Below are positions 34,888 to 43,879 of a DNA stretch of 47,874 nt, one piece after another. The translations under genes were made by a program, and so were the position numbers. The notes under the pieces were generated by a model, which was not told where the DNA came from, ran no database searches, and saw only the letters and a list, made by a program, of their open reading frames with translations. Source of the stretch: DAIUFH01 sp036844705. GTDB lineage: Bacteria > Bacillota > Clostridia > Tissierellales > Tissierellaceae. Within the stretch, counting starts at the first letter, position 1, and each line of letters opens with the position of its first letter. Where the stretch lies: positions 1-47,874 of the forward strand of contig DAIUFH010000007.1 of the NCBI GenBank assembly GCA_036844705.1. Direction: 5' to 3'.

Positions 34888-35736
34888 CTATAAAATTCCT
34901 AATAAACTAGTTATGAATGCCAATGCAACTAAAACTAAGAGTATCTTGACTGGAGACACTTTCTTCTTGATTAAATAATATGCAAGTCCGACAACCAGTA
35001 CAGGAATCAAATATGGTACAATCCCATTAAGTACCTCCTGTACCTCTATAACCTTTTCAACATCCTGCCCATCAACCGTAATGGTTCTAGCAAATTGCAA
35101 AGGTGTTACCAATCCTTTCATAATACTAGGTATAAAACCACCAATGACGGTTATTCCAGCAATTGTAGCAGTGTTTGTTATGCTATCCAATAGACCATCC
35201 CCAGCAACATCACTAATTAAAGCAGTGCTCTTGTTATAACCTAGCCAGAATAGAGGAACTTTTACTGCCATCCATAATATGCCTGCCAAAAAAATAAGTA
35301 ATGGACCAATCCCACTGCCGCTCATAGCCAAAGAAGCAGCAATAACAGCAATTATAGGTCTGAATAAGACAGCCTGTATAGTATCTCCTATGCCTGCAAG
35401 AGGACCCATTAATCCAACCTTTATACTACTTGCGGCTTTACCAGCACGATCTTCTTCTAAAGCTATGGTCGCCCCAAGAATTAAAGGAGATGCAACTGGA
35501 TTTGTATTGTAAAACTGTAAATGTCTCTTCATAGCTTCTTTTAGTTCATCTTCCTTTTTATAAACTTTTTGAAGCACTGGGAGAATAGCCCATAGAAATC
35601 CTAGTGCCTGCATTCTTTCATAATTCCAAGACCACTGAAGTGTGAACATATCTCTAAATAATGATTTCTTTAATGTTTGTTTATCAAGCTTTACTTTTTC
35701 AACCTCTTGAGTTAATTTTACTTCACTATCTGGCAT
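34888..35736 (-). CDS. PTS system mannose-family IID component
   Basis: A 282-residue IID membrane protein. The N-terminal soluble part contains KSLFRDMFTLQWSWNYERMQ and RHLQFYNTNPVASPLILGAT, followed by LMGPLAGIGDTIQAVLFRPI, the hallmark of the family. Hydrophobic segments follow (IAVIAASLAMSGSGIGPLLI, FLAGILWMAV and a C-terminal helix ILLVLVALAFITSLLG). It forms the translocation unit with IIC. The ATG overlaps the IIC gene by 11 bases, with GGGAGG upstream, so the two are coupled. Confidence 0.94.
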   Translation of the reverse strand: MPDSEVKLTQEVEKVKLDKQTLKKSLFRDMFTLQWSWNYERMQALGFLWAILPVLQKVYKKEDELKEAMKRHLQFYNTNPVASPLILGATIALEEDRAGKAASSIKVGLMGPLAGIGDTIQAVLFRPIIAVIAASLAMSGSGIGPLLIFLAGILWMAVKVPLFWLGYNKSTALISDVAGDGLLDSITNTATIAGITVIGGFIPSIMKGLVTPLQFARTITVDGQDVEKVIEVQEVLNGIVPYLIPVLVVGLAYYLIKKKVSPVKILLVLVALAFITSLLGIL

Positions 35737-36469
35737 TAGAAGACCTCCCTTCCATATGCATTATAATTATTGAGACTGCAAGTGCTATTAAAGCGATACC
35801 TATTAGAGACATATTCAAATAAGCAAATAATACAAACCCGATCAATAGATATGGCCAATATTTTTTTACATTTATTTGAGAAAGTAATAAAGCAAATCCA
35901 AGAGCCGGTAACATTTTACCCGATAATTGAATACCATTTATAAACCATTGTGGAAACCATTCAATTAAGGACTGGATAGGTCCTGCTCCAAGCCATACAG
36001 CTAAAAATACCGGGATACCTCTGCTCAATCCCCATGGTATCTGTCCTAGTAAATGCATTTTGGTTACACCTTTTAAATTCATTGTTTCTAATTGTCTGTC
36101 CGCCCCATGAATAAAAACTGTAGTAGTGGCACGGCCTAAAACATCCAATTGTGTCATTAGTAAAGATGTTGGTATAGCTATTGCTAATCCGCCCTCCAAC
36201 CCAGAACCAAGCGCTCCGATAGCAGTTCCAATTATGGCTCCGGTATTAAAGTCAGGCATAGTTGCACCCCCATATGTCCACATACCTAATGACATTAGTG
36301 TTAAGGTTGCTCCAATTTGTAAACCTAATTCAAAATCTCCAACAATAAGACCGGTAAGTGCACCACTAATTAATGCTTCTGCCCACCATAGACCTGTTAG
36401 CTGAGCAATTTGAGATATATAGGCCCATGCACCTAGAATTAATGGTATAAAAAATCCATACCCTTCCAC
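35726..36469 (-). CDS. PTS system mannose-family IIC component
   Basis: A 247-residue polytopic membrane protein. Family sequence includes GDFELGLQIGATLTLMSLGM, GAIIGTAIGALGSGLEGGLA and IPTSLLMTQLDVLGR. Several hydrophobic segments span it. IIC binds the sugar and forms the channel with IID. The GTG start at 36469 has AAAGGGGG seven bases upstream. It is the first gene of the amino-sugar operon, preceded by a long leader and a candidate operator. Confidence 0.94.
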   Translation of the reverse strand: MEGYGFFIPLILGAWAYISQIAQLTGLWWAEALISGALTGLIVGDFELGLQIGATLTLMSLGMWTYGGATMPDFNTGAIIGTAIGALGSGLEGGLAIAIPTSLLMTQLDVLGRATTTVFIHGADRQLETMNLKGVTKMHLLGQIPWGLSRGIPVFLAVWLGAGPIQSLIEWFPQWFINGIQLSGKMLPALGFALLLSQINVKKYWPYLLIGFVLFAYLNMSLIGIALIALAVSIIIMHMEGRSSNAR

Positions 36470-36552
36470 TTTTTTGCCCCCTTTGCAATTTTTTAACCTA
36501 AATCTCTAATAACTTTAATATCACCTCCAAATAATGTTTTATTTGTTCATTG

Positions 36553-36697
36553 TTTGGTAAACTAGTCTTTGGTAAAAATTATGAAATTAATATAGAAAAG
36601 ATTCTTAAATGTGAGTTAGATAAGTATTATTGTTATATTGATATGTTGTATATACCATTTATATTATAAAAATATCACTATAATTTTTATAAGTCAA
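36553..36697 (-). promoter_or_regulatory. Candidate promoter and operators of the amino-sugar operon
   Basis: On the minus strand, TTGACT (36692-36697) and TATTTT (36669-36674) are 17 bases apart, a moderate promoter. Just downstream, 36646-36657 reads TTGTATATACCA on the plus strand, a near-palindrome similar to GntR/NagR operators (TGGT-N4-ACCA type). A second block at 36553-36580 has two TTTGGTAAA copies around CTAGTC. The gap 36470-36749 holds nothing else that I can see. Confidence 0.45.
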
Positions 36698-36749
36698 TAA
36701 AAACGAGATATTTTTATTAAGACATTTTTCTCCATTCTATTTCATTATC

Positions 36750-37286
36750 TTAATCAATTTCTAAGCCCATATGAAAGGTGTCATAGAACTTATCATTTAT
36801 CCTTAAATCCCTTGAAATAGTACCCTCTACTTTAAAGCCTAACTTTTTATATAAATGAATCGCAGGAATATTATCTGTTCTAACTCTCAAGTTTATCTTT
36901 TTTATTATGCCGCTATTCTTGCTCCAATCAATTAGATAGCTTATTAACTCTGTTCCTAATCCTTCCCCCCAATAATCTTTCAAAATGCTTATGCCAAATT
37001 CACCTGTATGTATTATTCTAGGTCTCTTCCTACTAGAAAAATTTAAATTGCCTACTATTTTTCCATCATGTTCTGCAATAATAAATAAAGCGTTATTTTG
37101 TCTTGATATATTATCTATAAATTCCTCTTCCTGTTCAATATTTATTCCAAATTCACCAGGTCCAAAAGTTAAATTGTCCGATTCATAACTTATTTTATCA
37201 ATGTATTCTAGCATATTAGCCGCATCTGATTTTTCAGCTGCTCTGATTACTATAGTTTTTCCATCCTTTAGTTTAACCTGTTTCAT
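36750..37286 (-). CDS. GNAT family N-acetyltransferase
   Basis: A 178-residue acetyltransferase with the GNAT fold. It begins KTIVIRAAEKSDAANMLEYI; the acetyl-CoA pyrophosphate-binding loop is DYWGEGLGTELISYLIDW (RxxGxG/A-like, with the first Arg replaced), and LRVRTDNIPAIHLYKKLGFK is the last helix-strand pair. The substrate is not predictable. The ATG has GAGAGGAAGAG upstream. It stands alone between the PTS operon and ileS. Confidence 0.88.
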   Translation of the reverse strand: MKQVKLKDGKTIVIRAAEKSDAANMLEYIDKISYESDNLTFGPGEFGINIEQEEEFIDNISRQNNALFIIAEHDGKIVGNLNFSSRKRPRIIHTGEFGISILKDYWGEGLGTELISYLIDWSKNSGIIKKINLRVRTDNIPAIHLYKKLGFKVEGTISRDLRINDKFYDTFHMGLEID

Positions 37287-37570
37287 ATCATATCTCTTCC
37301 TCTCTTTTTAAAATATCTATTGAATTTTTACGACATAATTTTTTAAATAAGTTCCATTATAATGTAGGGGTACAATAATCTTAGCTATTATGCCTGTTTT
37401 ATTAATAATGATATTTTACTTTTTTTGATAATTTTATAATATTTCTAGACATATTTTTCATTTTCTTCAAATATCATATTCATAATCCTTTTTTAATAAT
37501 TAATTTCGATTTTAATATATTGGCAAAGTAAATGCAAATCCTTCTTTTATTCAAAACTTGCTCTATAACG
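37287..37570. other. AT-rich intergenic region, no gene seen
   Basis: About 280 bases of very AT-rich sequence between the GNAT gene and the ileS terminator. It must hold the promoter of the GNAT gene: a TATAAT-like box in ACATTATAATGG lies about 70 bases before the start, without a clear -35 partner. I found no ORF, RNA motif or repeat. Confidence 0.5.
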
Positions 37571-37592
37571 AAAAAAGATAGCTTTCGCTATC
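37571..37592 (-). terminator. Rho-independent terminator of ileS
   Basis: Minus strand GATAGC-GAAA-GCTATC with a GNRA tetraloop is followed by six T. It begins shortly after the ileS stop codon. Confidence 0.9.
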
Positions 37593-37609
37593 TCTCCTCT
37601 CTACCAAAT

Positions 37610-40600
37610 CTATATTCTTTCTAATCTAATTCCTGTCATTTGACCGTTTAAGTCTTGTTCTTCTAAACCTTCTTCATTAACTCTTTCTATTGATTGAGCC
37701 AATGTTTCTTTTTTAATGATTTCTTCAAATTCATCTATAGCTGATTTAATTTCATCTGAGCCATTGTAGAATATATTGATATTATCCAGTACTTCGTATC
37801 CATTGTTCTTTCTCATTTGTTGAATCTTAGATACAAATTCCCTTGCATAACCTTCCTTAATTAAATCTGGAGTCAATGTTGTATCTAAAATAACAAATAA
37901 ATTGTTTTCCATTGTAACATTAAAGCCCTCTTTAGATGATATAGTAACTAGAACATAATCCTTTTCTATTGTTGTATCTTCTCCATTTAAATTAAGTGTC
38001 AATGTCTCTCCATTTTCAAGTTTTTCAACTGTTTCCTTGGCATTAAGTTCATTTAACACCTTACCAAAGGACTTAATCTTAGATCCAAGGATTGAACCTG
38101 CAATTTTAAAATTTGGCTTCAATGAAAAATTCATAAATTGTGAAAGATCATTTTCAAATATTACCTCTTTCACATTTAATTCTTCCTTTATTAATGGTAT
38201 CAAATCACTTATTTTTTCTTCATATTTACCATCTATTAGAACTTCTCTTAGAGGTTGACGAACTTTAATCTTAGCGGACTCTCTAGAAGCTCTTCCTAAT
38301 CCAACTAGATTTCTAACTAAATCCATTCTATCTTCAATTTCTTTATTGATAAGCATATCATTTACCTCTGGATACAAAGCTAAATGAACAGATTCCTCTC
38401 CTGTCAGATTGCGATAAAGTTCTTCTGATATAAATGGTACAAAAGGAGCTATTATCTTACATATACCTACTAATACTTCATAGGTTGTATTATAAACGGC
38501 TTTTTTATCTTCATCAAGATCAGTTGACCAAAATCTTCTTCTACATCTTCTAATATACCAGTTAGATAAATCTTCTATAATAAATTCCTGAATTTCTCTG
38601 ACTACTTTTGTTAATTCAAAAACATCCATGTCAGCTGTACAAGTCTTAATTAAAGAATTAAATTTAGATAATATCCATTTATCTATTTCCGGTCTATCTT
38701 CATAAGGAATATCGAATTCCCTTGGATCTATACCATCTGTATTGGCATATAATGAGAAGAAATTGTATACATTTCTTATACTTCTAAAGAATTTGGATTC
38801 AACCTCTCTTAATCCATCCTCATCGAATTTTGTTGGTGTCCATGGTGGTGATACATAGATTAGATACCATCTTAAAACATCGGCTCCGTATTTATCAAAC
38901 AACTCAAATGGATCTACTGTATTTCCTTTTGATTTTGACATCTTCTTGCCATCTTTATCAAGTATCAGATCATTTACCAACACATTCTTATATGGTGATT
39001 TACCCATTACAAAGGTAGATATGGCAATTAGCGAATAGAACCAACCTCTTGTCTGATCGATACCTTCATTGATAAAATCTGCAGGAAACAACTTATCGAA
39101 TTTCTCTTTGTTTTCAAATGGATAATGCCATTGTGCAAAAGGCATTGCCCCACTATCAAACCATACATCTATTACGTCTTTCTCCCTTGTCATTGAGCCA
39201 CCACATTTTGGACATTTCAAATGAACATCATCTACATATGGTCTGTGAAGTTCTATACTTTCATCAATATCTTCAATTGCTCTTTCTACTAGTTCCTTTC
39301 TGGAACCAACACTGTCTATATGACCGCATTCACATCTCCAAATAGGAAGCGGAGTTCCCCAATATCTACTCCTAGATATAGCCCAATCATTAATGTTTTC
39401 CAACCAGTTTCCAAATCTCTTCTCCCCAACAAATTGTGGGAACCAATTTACTCCATTGTTGTTTTCAACTAATTTATCTTTTAACTTAGTTATTTCTATA
39501 TACCAAGATGGTTTTGCATAGTATAGTAGAGGTGTATGACATCTCCAGCAATGTGGATAATTATGAGCTACTCTTTCCTTCTTGTATAGCTTGTTATTTT
39601 CCCTTAAATATTGGATAATGTCTGAATCTGCATCCATTACAAATTTACCAGCCCATGGAGTTTCTTCAAATTTACCTTCCTCATTCACTGGATTTACAAC
39701 AGGTAAATTGTACCTTCTTCCTGTATTGTAGTCATCTTCCCCAAAAGCAGGAGCAGTATGAACTATTCCAGTACCATCCTCAGTTGTTACATAGTCTGCA
39801 CATGTTACGAAAAATGCTTTTCCTGAAACCTTTATAAATGGAAGCAATTGCTCATATTCCATATATTCAAGGTCTTTGCCCTTCATTTCATCTAATACTT
39901 CATAGTCTTCCCCCAATACTTTTGCTGCTAGAACTTTTGAAATATAATATATCTCCTCATTTTGCTTAACCTTTATATAGTCCTCTTCTGCGTTAACTGT
40001 TAATGCAACGTTTGAAGGCAATGTCCATGGTGTAGTGGTCCAAGCCAAGAAATATTCATCTTTTCCCTTTAATTTAAACTTAGCTACGACTGTCTCAGTC
40101 TTAATTTCTTCATAGCCTAATGCTACTTCATGGGATGCAAGTCCTGTACCACAACGGGAACAATAAGGAAGTATCTTATGACCTTCATAAATATAACCTT
40201 CTTTAAAGAATTTATTTAGAATCCACCATACTGACTCAATATAGTCATTTTCTAGAGTAATATATGGATGATCAAGGTCTATCAAATATGCCATTCTTTC
40301 TGTCATTTCTCTCCATTGTTTTTCATACTTAAAGACTGACTCTCGACATTTCTTGTTGAATTCTTCAACGCCATAGGCTTCAATATCCTTTTTATCCTTA
40401 AGCTGAAGTTGTTTTTCTACTTCAATCTCAACTGGTAGTCCATGAGTATCCCATCCAGCTTTTCTTCTAACTTGATATCCTTTCATAGTTTTATATCTAC
40501 ATGTTAAATCCTTTAGTGTCCTGGCCATTACATGGTGTATTCCAGGTTTACCATTTGCAGTAGGAGGTCCTTCATAAAATATATATGGATTGTCTGAGTC

Positions 40601-40708
40601 TCTTACTTCAACGGATCTTTTTAACAAATCAATTTCCTTCCAGTATTCGGAAACCTTATGTTCCCGGTCCTTTACAGGTTCGTTGGATAATTCATTAAAC
40701 CTCTTCAA
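37610..40708 (-). CDS. ileS: Isoleucyl-tRNA synthetase, type 2, with GIHH signature
   Basis: A 1032-residue class I synthetase that charges tRNA-Ile. Its form is that of the eukaryote-like IleRS2 group: PPTANGKPGIHHVMARTLKD, then CRYKTMKGYQVRRKAGWDTH, plus a long C-terminal extension. The signature that is normally HXGH reads G56-I57-H58-H59. The second signature is KKMSKSKGNT. Editing-domain residues lie at WTTTPWTLPSNVAL, and CXXC pairs (CSRC, CHTC-like) and FDSGAMPFAQW are present. The ATG at 40708 has a proper upstream region. An Ile T-box controls it. IleRS2 enzymes are generally less sensitive to mupirocin. Confidence 0.96.
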   Translation of the reverse strand: MKRFNELSNEPVKDREHKVSEYWKEIDLLKRSVEVRDSDNPYIFYEGPPTANGKPGIHHVMARTLKDLTCRYKTMKGYQVRRKAGWDTHGLPVEIEVEKQLQLKDKKDIEAYGVEEFNKKCRESVFKYEKQWREMTERMAYLIDLDHPYITLENDYIESVWWILNKFFKEGYIYEGHKILPYCSRCGTGLASHEVALGYEEIKTETVVAKFKLKGKDEYFLAWTTTPWTLPSNVALTVNAEEDYIKVKQNEEIYYISKVLAAKVLGEDYEVLDEMKGKDLEYMEYEQLLPFIKVSGKAFFVTCADYVTTEDGTGIVHTAPAFGEDDYNTGRRYNLPVVNPVNEEGKFEETPWAGKFVMDADSDIIQYLRENNKLYKKERVAHNYPHCWRCHTPLLYYAKPSWYIEITKLKDKLVENNNGVNWFPQFVGEKRFGNWLENINDWAISRSRYWGTPLPIWRCECGHIDSVGSRKELVERAIEDIDESIELHRPYVDDVHLKCPKCGGSMTREKDVIDVWFDSGAMPFAQWHYPFENKEKFDKLFPADFINEGIDQTRGWFYSLIAISTFVMGKSPYKNVLVNDLILDKDGKKMSKSKGNTVDPFELFDKYGADVLRWYLIYVSPPWTPTKFDEDGLREVESKFFRSIRNVYNFFSLYANTDGIDPREFDIPYEDRPEIDKWILSKFNSLIKTCTADMDVFELTKVVREIQEFIIEDLSNWYIRRCRRRFWSTDLDEDKKAVYNTTYEVLVGICKIIAPFVPFISEELYRNLTGEESVHLALYPEVNDMLINKEIEDRMDLVRNLVGLGRASRESAKIKVRQPLREVLIDGKYEEKISDLIPLIKEELNVKEVIFENDLSQFMNFSLKPNFKIAGSILGSKIKSFGKVLNELNAKETVEKLENGETLTLNLNGEDTTIEKDYVLVTISSKEGFNVTMENNLFVILDTTLTPDLIKEGYAREFVSKIQQMRKNNGYEVLDNINIFYNGSDEIKSAIDEFEEIIKKETLAQSIERVNEEGLEEQDLNGQMTGIRLERI

Positions 40709-40736
40709 ATTAATCTCTCCTTATATAAAAATTAAA

Positions 40737-40985
40737 CCCTAAGCCACAAGACTTAGGGACGAAATTTTCCGCGGTACCACCCAAATTACAAGATTGCTCT
40801 TGTCTCTTAAAAAGCTTAACGTCTTCACGTAATACCCTACAAGCAACATAGAAGTTGTCATTAATTTCAGGTATCATGCTCTAAGGTGATATTCACATGG
40901 TCAATTATAATAATCTTTCACCAGCTAATTATTTCTCTAAGATAATACAACCTTGCTACTGCCCTTTTCATTGCATATGTTTTTA
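40737..40985 (-). promoter_or_regulatory. T-box leader controlling ileS
   Basis: The T-box core GGGTGGTACCGCGGAAAA (about 40766-40783) is followed by the terminator CCCTAAGTC-TTGT-GGCTTAGGG plus T-rich tail (40737-40758). The specifier is ATC (Ile) at 40888-40890 in GTGAATATCACC, the standard position after a GAA. Stem I elements (AGCAAGGTTG, TAGCTGGTGAAAG) lie further upstream. Uncharged tRNA-Ile should stabilise the antiterminator. Confidence 0.93.
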
Positions 40986-41039
40986 TTAATATCAAATTTT
41001 AATATACCTTAAATGATAATGTTTTGTCAAGTAAAAATA

Positions 41040-41190
41040 AGTGAATAACTAAGAACTAATAGTTAATAGTTCTAAAACTAAAGTCAAAAGAGGAGATTTC
41101 TCGACTGCGCTCTGGATGACAGGCGTAATTTAGTATCTGAGCAGCAGCGAAGAATCTCGGGTTTATGTTTTTAACTCTTAGTTCTTAACT
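41040..41190. repeat. Dispersed repeat region (ileS-COG4091 gap)
   Basis: The gap between the T-box and the next gene contains AACTAAGAACTAATAGTTA and, at the far end, the inverse ACTCTTAGTTCTTAACTATTAG. Between them are oppositely oriented copies of the second repeat, GAGATTTCTCGACTGCGCTC then TGGATGACA, and GCAGCGAAGAATCTCGGGTT. This creates a potential long hairpin. There is no ORF. Confidence 0.8.
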
Positions 41191-41191
41191 A

Positions 41192-42487
41192 TTAGATATT
41201 AGCTGCTTCCTGTAGTTGTCTAAGCTTATATATCATTGTAGTCTTATCGAGCTCAACCATATCATAGGTTACAGCCTCACCCTTTTTAATATCCTGTTTT
41301 ACAATGGTATTTTCATTTACCAATCCTATTGGCAACAGATTTTCTTTTGCTGCTTTTTCATATGTGTCAATACTTCCTATAACTGTATATTCCCCAATCC
41401 CATCAAGTCTCTGACCTTTCTTTAAATCCATCTTAGCCATTGTAATTACCTCAGCCACAGGCTTATCATATATAGGCACAATAGTTGGTTCATTGTATAA
41501 AGCTGCCCTTGCTATGGATATAGGTGTCTCAAGACTCGTAAGATGGAAAGGTCTATATAATACGTAATTTGGTCCATCACCCATCTTTAAAAATCTCATT
41601 TCATGGTGTACTTGAGGAAGAGATGTTGTAACTATAACAAATACTCCGGGAGCAACACCATGTGCATAATCTACAATTTTATATTTATTAAGTATTCCCC
41701 CATTTTCCTTAAGACTATATACCTTAGGTAAATTTTTTGCATCAGTTGTAGGACCATGTCCTCCTCTCACATCTGGTAAAAATCCTGTAGCATTAGCCAT
41801 TGCAGCCATTTCTACCATTGTATTCGTACCATCAATAAAAGAAGCTAGTCTCAGTGGTTTTAACCCTGATTTTATTGCTTGTTCCTTAACAGATTCTGGA
41901 GTAGCATCATAGTCAATTGGATTGTTTTTACCCTTACCTATAGCCATTATTTCAAATCCCGTAGCTTCTGCAAAATCTACTATTTCTTTAACTGCTCCAG
42001 GTTCATCCCCAGCTGTGCCAGTATACACTACACCAGCACTTTTTGCTAGTTTACTTAGAATCGGTCCCACAACCACATCTGCTTCGACATTAAGCATTAC
42101 AATATGTTTTCTATTTAATATTGAATCAAAGGCTAATTTAGCACCTGTATTAGGCACTCCAGTAGCATCTACTACGACATCTATTAAATTTGGTTTTGAA
42201 GCAAGATCAGTTACATCGGTTACTACAAACTTATTGTTCTCCATAGCTACATTTATATCTTCTAAATTTGCTGCAATTTTTATATCGTCTCTTGATACAC
42301 CTGCTAGTGTATAGGCTTTAATAGCATCTTCAATTTTATGACTTACCACTAGAGAGGGCATCATTCCCTTTACCAGCATCATCTGACTTACTAAACCTTT
42401 GCCCATTAGGCCAGCACCTACAAGTGATACTTTTATAGGAGTTTTTTTCTCATGAAGTTCTTTCAGTTTATTATTAATTTCTAACAT
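41192..42487 (-). CDS. COG4091-type NAD(P)-dependent oxidoreductase with SAF domain
   Basis: A 431-residue protein with an N-terminal Rossmann fold (KVSLVGAGLMGKGLVSQMML, GxGxxG-like) and DVVVDATGVPNTGAKLAFDS, HIVMLNVEADVVVGPIL and VVYTGTAGDEPGAVKEIVDF, then a C-terminal SAF-type beta-clip (MAKMDLKKGQRLDGIGEY, NENTIVKQDIKKGEAVTYD). It looks like the predicted homoserine-dehydrogenase-like group whose members act in sugar-acid or tetritol metabolism, but I cannot name its substrate. The ATG follows AGGAG. It stands alone. Confidence 0.8.
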   Translation of the reverse strand: MLEINNKLKELHEKKTPIKVSLVGAGLMGKGLVSQMMLVKGMMPSLVVSHKIEDAIKAYTLAGVSRDDIKIAANLEDINVAMENNKFVVTDVTDLASKPNLIDVVVDATGVPNTGAKLAFDSILNRKHIVMLNVEADVVVGPILSKLAKSAGVVYTGTAGDEPGAVKEIVDFAEATGFEIMAIGKGKNNPIDYDATPESVKEQAIKSGLKPLRLASFIDGTNTMVEMAAMANATGFLPDVRGGHGPTTDAKNLPKVYSLKENGGILNKYKIVDYAHGVAPGVFVIVTTSLPQVHHEMRFLKMGDGPNYVLYRPFHLTSLETPISIARAALYNEPTIVPIYDKPVAEVITMAKMDLKKGQRLDGIGEYTVIGSIDTYEKAAKENLLPIGLVNENTIVKQDIKKGEAVTYDMVELDKTTMIYKLRQLQEAANI

Positions 42488-42574
42488 ATTCTTCTCCTAA
42501 TTTTAAATTTAATATAGCTTAATCAAATATTATAATAACATACTTGCCTAATTTTGTATAATATTGATATATTA

Positions 42575-43798
42575 TTATCTAGATGCATTAATCCCTGCTA
42601 CATACCCCGATGACCATGCCCATTGTAAGTTAAACCCTCCACAATCACCATCAATATCCAACAGTTCGCCTACTATGTACAAGCCTTCTACTAATTTAGA
42701 TTCCATAGTATATTCATCAACTTCATCAGTATTCACTCCGCCTGCAGTTATCTGTGCCTGCCCCCATCCTTTATTTCCAATAATTTTAAACGACCATGAC
42801 GTTAACAGCCTTGAGATTTTTTCAATTTGAGATGATGATAATTCTTTAATATTTATACTCTTGTCAATATTAAGGGTTTTTAAAACAGGTAATATTAATT
42901 TTTTATTAATAAGTCCTATTAATCCCTTTTCTATGGTCTTATCATGCATTATTTCAAATCTATTTATTAGATACTTATATAATTCATCAGATGTTTGGCT
43001 GTGAATAATAGAAATCCTCAACTCTATGTCTACGCCCTTATTTATCATTTCTATTGCTTTTCTACTTATTTGTAAAATAGGGGGACCCGATATTCCATAG
43101 TCAGTAAATAAGATATCGCCTTTGTCTTCCATTATTAATTTATTTCTATCATATATACCAGCAGTTCCAATGAATTTTACACCATTACCCTGTTTAAAAA
43201 TACTTCCCTCTAACTTTAATTGGACGAGTCCAGGAAAAACATCTGTTACAGAATGTCCCAATCTCTTAACAATTGAATAGCCATTACCATCTGAACCGCT
43301 AACAGGCATAGCCATACCACCTGTTGCCAATATTACCTTGTTAGCTTCAAATACTCTTCCATCTTTAAGCTTAACAATAAAATTTTTCTTTTTTTCTATC
43401 TCTGAAACAAAAGCATTAGTTATCAAATCAACTTTTGAATAATCTAGCTCATACCTTAAAACATCTAACATAGATGAGCTTTGAAATGATAGTGGATATA
43501 CCTTCCCGTTTTCCTCTTCTGTTGGAGTTATCCCCAGCTCTTCAAAAAAATTTATAGTTTTATCCACATTTAATTCACTAAGTGCATGAATTGCAAATTT
43601 ATTATTTAAGCCATGATAGTTATGAATATTAGCGTTTAAATTTGTATAATTGCATCTACCATTACCTGTCGCCAAAAGCTTTTTTCCTACTCTGTCATTT
43701 CTCTCCAGTAATGAAACATCCGCGCCATTTCTTTTAGCAACTATAGCAGTCATCATCCCAGCTGCTCCCCCACCAACTACTATAATTTTATTACTCAT
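42575..43798 (-). CDS. HI0933/YhiN-family flavoprotein
   Basis: A 407-residue FAD protein: the dinucleotide loop IIVVGGGAAGMMTAIVAKRN (residues 4-23), SLLERNDRVGKKLLATGNGR with the family's KKLLATGNGRCN, KVILATGGMAMPVSGSDGNG, and the C-terminal GQAQITAGGVNTDEVD and WAWSSGYVAGINASR. The E. coli member YhiN has been reported as RdsA, which forms dihydrouridine in 23S rRNA, so an RNA-modifying role is possible; this is known for the family and unproved here. The ATG has AAAGGAG upstream. Its 5' leader is made of 15-bp tandem repeats. Confidence 0.88.
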   Translation of the reverse strand: MSNKIIVVGGGAAGMMTAIVAKRNGADVSLLERNDRVGKKLLATGNGRCNYTNLNANIHNYHGLNNKFAIHALSELNVDKTINFFEELGITPTEEENGKVYPLSFQSSSMLDVLRYELDYSKVDLITNAFVSEIEKKKNFIVKLKDGRVFEANKVILATGGMAMPVSGSDGNGYSIVKRLGHSVTDVFPGLVQLKLEGSIFKQGNGVKFIGTAGIYDRNKLIMEDKGDILFTDYGISGPPILQISRKAIEMINKGVDIELRISIIHSQTSDELYKYLINRFEIMHDKTIEKGLIGLINKKLILPVLKTLNIDKSINIKELSSSQIEKISRLLTSWSFKIIGNKGWGQAQITAGGVNTDEVDEYTMESKLVEGLYIVGELLDIDGDCGGFNLQWAWSSGYVAGINASR

Positions 43799-43810
43799 AC
43801 TTACTACTCC

Positions 43811-43879
43811 TTTATTTTTACTATCTTTATTTTTACTATCTTTATTTTTACTATCTTTATTTTTACTATCTTTATTTTA
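43811..43879. repeat. 15-bp tandem repeat (4 full copies plus a partial)
   Basis: The plus-strand unit TTTATTTTTACTATC repeats exactly at 43811, 43826, 43841 and 43856, with a partial copy to 43879. It fills the leader between the promoter (-10 at 43874-43879) and the ribosome binding site of the flavoprotein gene. Confidence 0.95.

Noticed and set aside
37287..37570. Possible regulatory RNA upstream of the GNAT gene
   Set aside because: No conserved riboswitch or T-box elements are visible; it is plain AT-rich sequence.
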